Source: Cryptosporangium minutisporangium
GTDB lineage: Bacteria; Actinomycetota; Actinomycetes; Mycobacteriales; Cryptosporangiaceae
Direction of reading: 5' to 3'
NCBI RefSeq assembly: GCF_039536245.1
Contig: NZ_BAAAYN010000025.1
Location: 30,333 to 86,176, forward strand
DNA: 55,844 nt
Shown here: piece after piece, positions 49,792-55,844 of the stretch
Layout of the letters: every line of letters starts with the position of its first letter
Position numbering within the stretch: the first letter of the stretch is position 1
The notes under the pieces: generated by a model
Databases searched by the model: none
Seen by the model: the letters and a program-made list of their open reading frames with translations, nothing else
What the model was told of the DNA's origin: nothing
Translations under genes and position numbers: made by a program

Positions 49792-50472
49792 TCACGACCA
49801 GATCAGCAGGAACGGCCAGCTGACGAGGTCGAGCAGGAACAGGAACAGCGGCAGCCCGCGGAACAGCGGCAGCAGCATGCCGGCCAGCAGGATCGCGATC
49901 CCGACGTTCTGCTCCTCCAGCCAGTACCGGGCCTTCTGGAACCCGGTACCGGGACGTTTCACCGCGTGCCGCAGCAGCCCCCATCCGTCCAGCGGAGGCA
50001 GCGGCACCAGGTCCAGCAGACCGAAACACAGCAGGCCGACCGCGAGCGACAGCAGGAAGATCTCCACGGTGGTGCCGCCCAACACGTCGCCCCGCAGGAC
50101 GTTGGAGACGTCCAGGGCGTCCAGGGCCACCGGCCCGGTCACGAGTCGGAACGCGAGGAACGCCGCCTGCGCGGCGACCAGCACGGCGATCGGACCGGCC
50201 AGCAGCACTCGCAGCGGCGGCGGCGCCATGCCGGAGTCCTCGGCCTTCTTGCCCCAGCCGGTGCCGCCGACGACGGCGGCCACCACGCCGAAGATGTCCA
50301 CGTCCCGTTTGACGTCGACCAGCTTGCCGCCCGACCGGCGGGGCGTACCCCAGCCGGCCGGCACCTGACGGCGCTGGACGACCCGGATGGCGAGCACCCG
50401 GATCACCAGGGCCAACACGAAGGCCAGTGCCAAGCCGGCGAGCGCCGCCGGCCGACTCAGCGCGAAGAGCAC
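49792..50472 (-). CDS. Site-2-protease-like membrane protein without HExxH
   Basis: 226 residues with about five helices in the arrangement of the M50-like proteins encoded beside scpA in many Actinomycetes. The second active-site motif is recognisable as LVPLPPLDGW (cf. the N/L-x-x-P-x-P-x-x-DG loop of S2P), but the zinc-binding HExxH is absent: the expected place reads VVAAVVGGTGWG. It is therefore probably not a protease, or a degenerate one, and may act as a membrane-bound binding protein. It lies between the RHH gene and scpA, on the same strand. Confidence 0.7.
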   Translation of the reverse strand: MLFALSRPAALAGLALAFVLALVIRVLAIRVVQRRQVPAGWGTPRRSGGKLVDVKRDVDIFGVVAAVVGGTGWGKKAEDSGMAPPPLRVLLAGPIAVLVAAQAAFLAFRLVTGPVALDALDVSNVLRGDVLGGTTVEIFLLSLAVGLLCFGLLDLVPLPPLDGWGLLRHAVKRPGTGFQKARYWLEEQNVGIAILLAGMLLPLFRGLPLFLFLLDLVSWPFLLIWS

Positions 50473-50545
50473 GTCAGTGAATTCTTTTCGACCGACCCCT
50501 GCGGACGGCGCTCAGCCTGCGGGAATATCTGAGGTTGAAAAGAGT

Positions 50546-50953
50546 TCATTGGCCGCTCGCGAGCCGACGGACGAGCACCGAGTGCTCCCCGTTCGCGTCG
50601 TACTCCGCCAGTGCTATCGCGATCGCCTCCCGGACGATACGGCCGCGGTCGATGCCGATGCCGTGACGAGCCCGCAGGTCCAGCCGGGTCCGCTCGAGTT
50701 CGAGCAGCTCACCGGAGGACAGGTACACGGTGATCTTCTCATCGTGCCGCTGCCTGCCGCTCGGAGTCCGCGGCGACGCGCGGATCGGAGTGACCTCTGC
50801 GGGCGGGGTCGACCGGGACGGTGCCGGTCGCGGCGTCGCCGGCCGCGCCGCCGCCGCGGGCGTCCCGCCGATCACCTCGACCGTGCTCGCCCCGGATGAC
50901 GTCGTCATCCGGAACAGCTCGGAAGCGCCGGGGAGTTGAACCCGCCGCCTCAC
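50546..50953 (-). CDS. Ribbon-helix-helix-like ParB-type partner of ParA
   Basis: 135 residues from a GTG that overlaps the parA stop (GTGA). Residues ~1-65 are Pro/Ala/Ser/Thr-rich and disordered. The C-terminal part reads EKITVYLSSGELLELERTRL, RHGIGIDRGRIVREAIAIAL, the strand-helix-helix layout of RHH DNA-binding proteins. Small RHH proteins next to an orphan ParA take the place of ParB in some systems. Its target site was not found. It is expected to work with the ParA encoded just upstream. Confidence 0.65.
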   Translation of the reverse strand: MRRRVQLPGASELFRMTTSSGASTVEVIGGTPAAAARPATPRPAPSRSTPPAEVTPIRASPRTPSGRQRHDEKITVYLSSGELLELERTRLDLRARHGIGIDRGRIVREAIAIALAEYDANGEHSVLVRRLASGQ

Positions 50954-51852
50954 CTGGCGAGCACCTCGCGGGCCAGGGCCCGATAGGCCTTGGCACCGCC
51001 GGACCCGGGAGCCCAGGTCGTGATCGGCTCACCGGCGACCGTCGTCTCCGGGAACCGGACGGTACGCGAGATCACCGTGTCGTACACCTTGTCGCCGAAC
51101 GCCTCCACAACGCGGGAGAGTACCTGGCGAGAGTGGACGGTGCGCGAGTCGTACATGGTTGCCAGAATTCCGTCGAGCTCGAGGTCCGGATTGAGCCGGT
51201 CCTTCACCTTCTCGATGGTGTCGATCAGCATGGCCAGACCGCGGAGGCTGAAGAACTCGCACTCGAGCGGAACGATCACGCCGTGCGCCGCCGTGAGGGC
51301 GTTGACCGTCAGCAGACCCAGCGAGGGCTGGCAGTCGATCAGGATGTAGTCGTACTCGTCGCGTACCTGCCGCAGCGCACGGTCGAGCGTCTGTTCCCGG
51401 GCCACCTCGCTGACCAGCTGCACCTCGGCCGCCGACAGGTCGATGTTGGACGGCAGTAAGTCGAGACCGGTGACGTTCGTCTTGACCAGCACGTCTTCGG
51501 TGCGGATGCCGGACTGCATCAGGAGGTTGTAGACGGTCAGCTCGAGGTCGTAGGCGTTCACGCCGAGCCCGACCGAGAGCGCGCCCTGCGGATCGAAGTC
51601 GACCAGCAGCACCCGCTGGTCGCACTCGGCCAGCGCGGCGCCGAGGTTGATCGTGCTGGTGGTCTTGCCCACGCCGCCCTTCTGGTTGCAGAGCGCGATC
51701 ACTCGGGCGGGGCCGTGCCCGCTCTTGGCCTGGAGGCTCTCGTCCGGCCGGCGGGCACGCCGCGGCTCGTTGACGATGCCCAAGGTCGCCAGGTCGAGGG
51801 TGGCCTGCTCCAGAGCGCCCGAGTCGTCGCTCATCACCGGGTTCGTTGACAT
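50950..51852 (-). CDS. ParA-family ATPase (orphan partition protein near scpAB)
   Basis: 300 residues from ATG at 51852 (GGGAG upstream; ATGs at 51903 and 51954 are alternatives). The deviant Walker A is Lys58-GGVGK-Thr (NQKGGVGKTT), with DFDPQGALSVGLG, DYILIDCQPSLGLLTVNAL and FFSLRGLAMLIDTIEKV following. This second, scp-linked ParA is conserved in Actinomycetes and is distinct from the oriC-proximal parAB. It probably uses ATP-dependent DNA binding to position the chromosome or the SMC complex. It is preceded by a strong promoter at ~52030. Confidence 0.88.
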   Translation of the reverse strand: MSTNPVMSDDSGALEQATLDLATLGIVNEPRRARRPDESLQAKSGHGPARVIALCNQKGGVGKTTSTINLGAALAECDQRVLLVDFDPQGALSVGLGVNAYDLELTVYNLLMQSGIRTEDVLVKTNVTGLDLLPSNIDLSAAEVQLVSEVAREQTLDRALRQVRDEYDYILIDCQPSLGLLTVNALTAAHGVIVPLECEFFSLRGLAMLIDTIEKVKDRLNPDLELDGILATMYDSRTVHSRQVLSRVVEAFGDKVYDTVISRTVRFPETTVAGEPITTWAPGSGGAKAYRALAREVLAR

Positions 51853-52013
51853 CTCACCAGCTCCCGCCGCGTCCGCCTCGCCCCCTGCGGACGAGTCCCC
51901 CATGTGCACAACGTTGAACTCCTCCAGCCGTCCGGCGGGGTCGAGTGACCTCAACGGACGCCGGTCGGAAAGGAATTCGGGTGCGACGGCAGAGTCCGCC
52001 GAACTTGCCGTGA

Positions 52014-52042
52014 ACCCTAGGGACCTGGTGGGGCCAAAGCAA
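52014..52042 (-). promoter_or_regulatory. Sigma-A-type promoter for parA
   Basis: On the minus strand TTGCTT (52042-52037), a 17-bp spacer and TAGGGT (52019-52014) match the actinobacterial housekeeping consensus. Transcription would start near 52006, giving a leader of ~150 nt before ATG 51852. No other gene begins in this 265-bp gap. Confidence 0.6.
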
Positions 52043-52117
52043 AGATTGTCGATAAACCTGCAAGTCGCTCGGCGTGTCGCTGCCGCGCCGCAACCGTGGG
52101 CTGCGTTCCGGGCCCTC

Positions 52118-52811
52118 CTATGCGGACGCGACGGTGATCGGACCGACGTCGACCCGGACGTCCACCGCCCTGGGTGAGGCCGGGCCGCGCGGCACCGACA
52201 CGTCGGTCTCGCCGACGGTCGTGTGGGTCCGCACGGCGTAGTCGTCGCTCGCGGGCAGCTTCACCGAGACGGCGCCGGTGCCGGTGGTCACCGCGACCCG
52301 CTCCGGGGCCTGCCGGTACCGCAGGTCGACGTCGCCGACCTCCACCCGGACGTCCGCCCGGCTGCTCGCGGCTTGCCGGGCGGTGACCTGGCCGGCGTCG
52401 AGCGAGAGGTCGAGGTCGCCGGTGAGGCCCGTGGTCTCGACGGTGCCCGCGTCGATCTCGACCACGACCCGGGTGTCGGCAGGCAGCGTGACCCGGTAGC
52501 GCACGCGGCACGCCTCGCCCACGGTGCAGCCGGGGGACTCGAGTCGCAACGTGCCGCCGGTCAGGCGATGGCTGGTCGCGGGGGCGCTGCCGTTGTACCG
52601 GACCACCTCGTCGACGACGACCGGTCCGCGCCCCGGCACGACGTCGAGGTCGACGGCCGCTCCGGTGACCGACAGCGTGTGCACGTCGCCCTGCACCTCG
52701 TACCGCTGGGTGGCCTTCTCGGTGAGCAGCCAGTCGCACCCTCCGGTCAGCGCCACCGACGGCCGCCAACCCGGCCACGACCCCGACCCGCCTCGCTCCT
52801 CGCGCGCCCAT
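52118..52811 (-). pseudogene. DUF4097 beta-strand-repeat lipoprotein with frameshifted signal peptide
   Basis: ATG at 52811 follows a strong AGGAGGT six bases away and encodes MGARGARRVGVVAGLAAV, a clean signal-peptide start. The mature part, however, is in the next frame: VALTGGCDWLLTEKATQRYE, a perfect lipobox (LTGGC) and then DUF4097-type strands (VHTLSVTGAAVDLDVVPGRG, GTVETTGLTGDLDLSLDAG, VEVGDVDLRYRQAPERV) to the stop at 52118. Removing one base near 52753-52757 (GGTGG on the minus strand) joins them into a ~230-residue lipoprotein. Either the gene is broken by a one-base insertion or the sequence has an error. Confidence 0.75.
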
Positions 52812-53190
52812 CGCCCGACCTCCTCGCGTCGGCCTTCAGCCTCGCGAGAAACGCCGCGTGTTCCATCCGGCGTGTCCCCCGGCTTCCCCCCGGTTCCCAC
52901 CCCGAGAAACCCCTGACTACGCCTGCCTGGCCGGCCCCGCGCCCCTCCGCGACCGACGCGCGCACGATCCGCCGGGACGCCCCGCTCCCCCGTAGCTGGT
53001 TGCGGACCCACCCTCCAGCCGCTGGGGGTGTGCAGGGCGTGCACGGCCCGCCGAGGGGCGAGCCTGACGGCCGCGCGCAAGGCCTTGAGACAACAGCCAG
53101 GTCGCGGCGGCCTCGCGCGCGGACGCCAGCCTCGCCCTCGGCGGGCTCCACCGCCGTAGCAATCAAACAGTGCAAACGCGCCTGGTGGCG
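52812..53190. other. 379-bp region without a convincing gene
   Basis: Lies between xerD and the DUF4097 gene (both minus). The codon pattern in every frame is irregular. One short frame on the minus strand (ATG near 52866, GGGGGA upstream, reading MEHAAFLARLKADARRSG) resembles the start of DinB/maleylpyruvate-isomerase-like proteins, but it ends at 52747 after ~39 codons and overlaps the DUF4097 start. I see no hairpin or RNA. Confidence 0.4.
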
Positions 53191-54144
53191 CTACAGAGCG
53201 CGGGGGTGGGCGAGTGTGTAGGCCTCGCGGAGTCTCTCCGCGGTGACCAGCGTGTAGATCTGGGTCGTGGCCACCGACGCGTGCCCGAGCAGCTCCTGGA
53301 CCACCCGCACGTCGGCGCCGCCGTCGAGCAGGTGCGTCGCGAACGAGTGCCGCAGCGTGTGCGGCGAGACCCGGCCGGCCAGCCCGGCCCGCTCGGCCGC
53401 CGCACCGAGGATCCCCCAGGCGCCCTGCCGGGACAGCCGCCCGCCGCGGGCGTTCAGGAACAGCGCCGGGGTGCCGCGGCCCGCGGTGGCCAGGGCCGGA
53501 CGGGCGCGCACCAGGTAGGCCTCGAGCGCGCGGCGGGCGTACGAGCCGACCGGCACCAGCCGAGCCCGGTCGCCCTTGCCGGTCAGCGTCACGGTGTCGC
53601 GCTCGTCGTCCGCGGCCTGGACGTCGTCGACCGCGAGCCCGACCGCCTCGGAGATGCGCGCGCCGGTGCCGTAGAGCAGTTCGAGCAGCGCTCGGTCCCG
53701 GAGCGCGCGCGGCGTGTCGGTGCCGGTGTCCACCGCGTCCGGCGCCGGGCCCGCCGCGTCCAGCAGCCGTTCGACGTCGGAGAGCGGCAGCGCCTTGGGC
53801 AGCCGGCGCGCCGGCGTCGGGGGCCGGACCTCCCGCGCCGGATCGGATCCGGCGCGCCCGTCGCGGACCGCGAAGCGGTGCAGCCCGCGCACCGCCACCA
53901 CCGCCCGGGCCGCGGACGACGCGGCGAGCGGCGGGTGCTCCTCGTCGCCGGCCCGCAGCCCGGCCAGGAAGTCACCGACGTCGCGCTCCCCGACGCGCTC
54001 CAGCCCGTCGATGCCCCGGGTGGTCAGGAACTCGACGTAGCGGCCCAGATCGCGGCGGTAGGCCAGCAGCGTGTTCCGGGCCAGGCCGCGCTCGACCGCG
54101 AGGTGGTCGAGGTAACCCCGGACGGCCCGCTGCAGCGCTTCCAC
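53191..54144 (-). CDS. xerD: Tyrosine recombinase XerD
   Basis: 317 residues from GTG at 54144. The SAM-like N-terminal domain is [29 protein letters not shown] (split by a short turn), then the catalytic domain with Arg163 (GARISEAVG), Lys190 (TGKGDR), His262-x-x-Arg265 ([12 protein letters not shown]), His288 (LLGHAS) and the nucleophile Tyr297 (TTQIYT). All six residues are intact. It resolves chromosome dimers at dif with XerC, and the ald-xerD-parA-scp order is standard in Actinomycetes. No dif site was found in the window. Confidence 0.93.
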   Translation of the reverse strand: MEALQRAVRGYLDHLAVERGLARNTLLAYRRDLGRYVEFLTTRGIDGLERVGERDVGDFLAGLRAGDEEHPPLAASSAARAVVAVRGLHRFAVRDGRAGSDPAREVRPPTPARRLPKALPLSDVERLLDAAGPAPDAVDTGTDTPRALRDRALLELLYGTGARISEAVGLAVDDVQAADDERDTVTLTGKGDRARLVPVGSYARRALEAYLVRARPALATAGRGTPALFLNARGGRLSRQGAWGILGAAAERAGLAGRVSPHTLRHSFATHLLDGGADVRVVQELLGHASVATTQIYTLVTAERLREAYTLAHPRAL

Positions 54145-54155
54145 GCGGGCAGAGG

Positions 54156-55271
54156 CTACGCGAGCACCTCGGCGAGCGGCAGGACCTGCCGGCCGTGCGC
54201 GGCCGCCACCGGCTCGGAGACGACCTGGCCGTCGAACGTGTTGAGGCCGAGCGCGAGCGCCGGATCGGCCCGCAGCGCGTCCCTCCAGCCCTTGTCGGCC
54301 AGCTGCAGCACGTACGGCAGCGTGACGTTGGTCAGCGCGTACGTGGAGGTGTGCGGTACCGCGCCCGGCATGTTCGCGACGCAGTAGAACACCGACTCGT
54401 GCACCCGGTAGGTCGGGTCGGCATGGGTGGTCGGACGCGAGTCCTCGAAGCAGCCGCCCTGGTCGATCGCGATGTCGACGAGCACGCTGCCCGGCTTCAT
54501 CTCGGCGACCATCGCGTTCGACACGAGCTTCGGTGCCCGGGCCCCCGCGACCAGCACCGCGCCGATCACCAGGTCGGCGTCGGTCACCGCGCGCTCGATC
54601 TCGTAGCTGTTGGACGCGACGGTCTGCAGGTGCCCCTGGTAGATCCGGTCGGCGGCGCGCAGTTTGTTCAGGTCGGTGTCGAGCAGCAGCACCTCGGCCT
54701 GCATGCCGAGTGCGATCGCGGCCGCGTTCATCCCGGAGACGCCCGCCCCGATGACGACGACCTTCGCGGCGTAGACGCCGGACACCCCGCCCATCAGGGT
54801 GCCGCGACCGCCGCCGGACCGCATCAGGTGGTACGCGCCGACCTGGGGCGCGAGCCGTCCGGCGACCTCGCTCATCGGCGCCAGCAGCGGCAGCGAGCGG
54901 TCGGCCAGCTCGACCGTCTCGTACGCGATGCCGGTGATCTTCCGGTCGACCAGCGCGTCGGTGCACTCGCGGGACGCGGCCAGGTGCAGGTAGGTGAAGA
55001 GCGTCTGGCCGGGCCGCATCCGGTCGTACTCCTCTCCGATCGGCTCCTTCACCTTGAGCACGAGGTCGGCGTCGCCCCAGACGGCGTCCGGCCCGTCGAC
55101 GATCCGGGCGCCCGCGGCGGCGAAATCCGCGTCCGCCAGCGACGAGCCCAGCCCTGCGCCGGCCTCGAGGACGACCTCGTGGCCGTGCCGGACCAGTTCC
55201 TGCGCGCCGGCCGGCGTCAGCGCGACGCGGTACTCGTGGTTCTTGACCTCTGCCGGGACACCGATCTTCAC
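54156..55271 (-). CDS. ald: Alanine dehydrogenase
   Basis: 371 residues from GTG at 55271, exactly the usual length; the ATG 13 codons earlier is less likely. [20 protein letters not shown] opens the protein, with catalytic-domain motifs [11 protein letters not shown] and LFTYLHLAA (Lys and His of the active site). The NAD loop is [20 protein letters not shown], then [14 protein letters not shown] and [21 protein letters not shown]. It interconverts alanine with pyruvate and ammonia, supplying redox balance or alanine catabolism. An inverted repeat lies just upstream and may bind an AldR/Lrp-type regulator. Confidence 0.95.
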   Translation of the reverse strand: MKIGVPAEVKNHEYRVALTPAGAQELVRHGHEVVLEAGAGLGSSLADADFAAAGARIVDGPDAVWGDADLVLKVKEPIGEEYDRMRPGQTLFTYLHLAASRECTDALVDRKITGIAYETVELADRSLPLLAPMSEVAGRLAPQVGAYHLMRSGGGRGTLMGGVSGVYAAKVVVIGAGVSGMNAAAIALGMQAEVLLLDTDLNKLRAADRIYQGHLQTVASNSYEIERAVTDADLVIGAVLVAGARAPKLVSNAMVAEMKPGSVLVDIAIDQGGCFEDSRPTTHADPTYRVHESVFYCVANMPGAVPHTSTYALTNVTLPYVLQLADKGWRDALRADPALALGLNTFDGQVVSEPVAAAHGRQVLPLAEVLA

Positions 55272-55307
55272 AACCGTCCACCTGTCCTTCCAACGCGCGC
55301 CGTGCGA

Positions 55308-55330
55308 CATCGTTGAGTCGGTAAACGATG
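55308..55330. promoter_or_regulatory. Inverted repeat upstream of ald
   Basis: CATCGTT (55308-55314) and AACGATG (55324-55330) form a perfect 7-bp inverted repeat with a 9-bp spacer, 37 nt before the ald start. This is a plausible operator for the dehydrogenase; Lrp/AldR-type regulators use imperfect repeats in such places. Confidence 0.35.
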
Positions 55331-55399
55331 ACGATCAGCGATGCGGCCTCGATCCATGGTTGGAATTCCCGAGGATAAACGACGCAAGTCACCCCTCAT

Positions 55400-55438
55400 T
55401 AGGCGACAAAACGGGCACAAATTAACCGGTGTCGCCTA
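55400..55438 (+). promoter_or_regulatory. 9-bp inverted repeat upstream of the TM2 gene
   Basis: TAGGCGACA (55400-55408) and TGTCGCCTA (55430-55438) pair exactly around a 21-nt A/T-rich loop, 44 nt before the TM2-protein start. It lies in the divergent region between ald and the TM2 gene and could be an operator or a leader stem. It does not match a riboswitch I know. Confidence 0.35.
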
Positions 55439-55481
55439 CCCGATCGTGCAGTGCACTCGAAGCCCACTACGCTGCGGCGCC

Positions 55482-55808
55482 ATGACCTACTCTCCACCTC
55501 CTGGCCAGTACCCCGGCGGGCAGCCGGGCGGCTACCCCGGCGGTCAGCCGGGCTACGGCGCCGTCGACCCGGCGACCGGCCTTCCCTACTCCGACAAGAC
55601 GAAGCTCATCGCAGGCCTGCTCGGCATCCTGCTCGGTAGCTTCGGCGCCGGTCGGTTCTACACCGGCCACACCGGCATCGCGATCGCGCAGATCGCGGCC
55701 ACGTGGCTCACCTGCGGGCTCGGCGCCATCTGGCCGCTGATCGACGGGATCATGATCCTCGTCAACGGCGGTACGGACGCCCAGGGCCGCCCGCTCCGCC
55801 CGAACTGA
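55482..55808 (+). CDS. TM2-domain membrane protein
   Basis: 108 residues. The first ~35 are Pro/Gly/Tyr/Gln-rich (PPPGQYPGGQPGGYPGG). Two membrane helices form the TM2 domain: KTKLIAGLLGILLGSFGAGRF and the YTGHTGIAIAQI, WPLIDGIMILVNG segment. The family's helix-turn region G-x-F-G-A-x-R-F-Y is clear. The role is unknown; TM2 proteins are small membrane proteins, often multi-copy in Actinomycetes. ATG at 55482 is the only sensible start. The last 36 bases of the window show nothing further. Confidence 0.88.
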   Translation: MTYSPPPGQYPGGQPGGYPGGQPGYGAVDPATGLPYSDKTKLIAGLLGILLGSFGAGRFYTGHTGIAIAQIAATWLTCGLGAIWPLIDGIMILVNGGTDAQGRPLRPN

Positions 55809-55844
55809 GCAGTACCGTCCCCAGCGGCGCGAGCCCTACCTAGG

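Noticed and set aside
52747-52866. A 39-codon minus-strand ORF reading MEHAAFLARLKADARR
   Set aside because: The start resembles DinB/maleylpyruvate-isomerase-like proteins and has GGGGGA upstream, but it is too short, becomes Arg/Gly-rich and overlaps the DUF4097 start. Kept only as a possible remnant.
1-55844. tRNA, rRNA, riboswitch, IS element or prophage genes
   Set aside because: No cloverleaf-like segment, rRNA core sequence, transposase motif, terminal repeats or phage structural gene was recognised on either strand.

Overview
The window is GC-rich (around 70 % by eye) actinobacterial chromosome. The codon third positions are strongly G/C. The block ald-xerD-parA-RHH-scpA-scpB-rluB, with cmk and der further away, is the chromosome-maintenance neighbourhood usual for Actinomycetes. 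Many starts are GTG or TTG, and many genes are coupled by ATGA/GTGA overlaps. A Cryptosporangium- or Frankiales-like organism fits, but that is inference from style and gene content. No rRNA, tRNA, IS element, prophage or CRISPR array was seen.

Layout. 1-10.5 kb: a truncated membrane protein (its 3' end lies outside the window), a MoaD/BNR-propeller pair with a TetR regulator and a YhgE-like membrane protein, a flippase-like protein, and small enzymes (GNAT, VOC, HIT, HxlR regulator, solute-binding lipoprotein) plus an AraC-regulator remnant. 10.5-24.9 kb: an MFS/serine-hydrolase pair, two quinone oxidoreductases (one behind a paired palindromic operator, one behind a SoxR-type box), a peptidylglycine-monooxygenase-like copper lipoprotein, two flavin monooxygenases, a YfhO membrane protein, and a sulfite-oxidase-like/flavin-reductase pair. 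24.9-27.6 kb: der and cmk, flanked by two unusual tandem repeat arrays. 27.7-32.6 kb: a four-gene operon with a Cas4/RecB-type Fe-S nuclease and an SF1 helicase. 32.7-38.6 kb: an arabinofuranosidase/ABC-importer/LacI cluster whose binding-protein gene is frameshifted. 38.6-43.5 kb: a three-gene CHAT-protease operon with an EACC1-like component. 43.6-55.8 kb: Nudix, phytase, TVP38, aroH, rluB, scpBA, an S2P-like protein, RHH/parA, a frameshifted DUF4097 lipoprotein, xerD, ald and a TM2 protein.

Most unusual finding. Both junctions around der are filled by tandem repeats whose units are chains of mini-ORFs, each stop overlapping the next start as ATGA. Five such ORFs link cmk to der (four identical 98-bp copies plus one diverged copy) and three link der to the sulfite-oxidase-like gene (32-bp unit). 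An unbroken start-stop relay therefore runs from cmk through der into the next gene. The two other system-level candidates are the CHAT/EACC1 conflict-type operon and the helicase-nuclease operon. Two single-base frameshifts, in the sugar-binding protein and in the DUF4097 lipoprotein signal peptide, are either real lesions or sequencing errors and should be checked.
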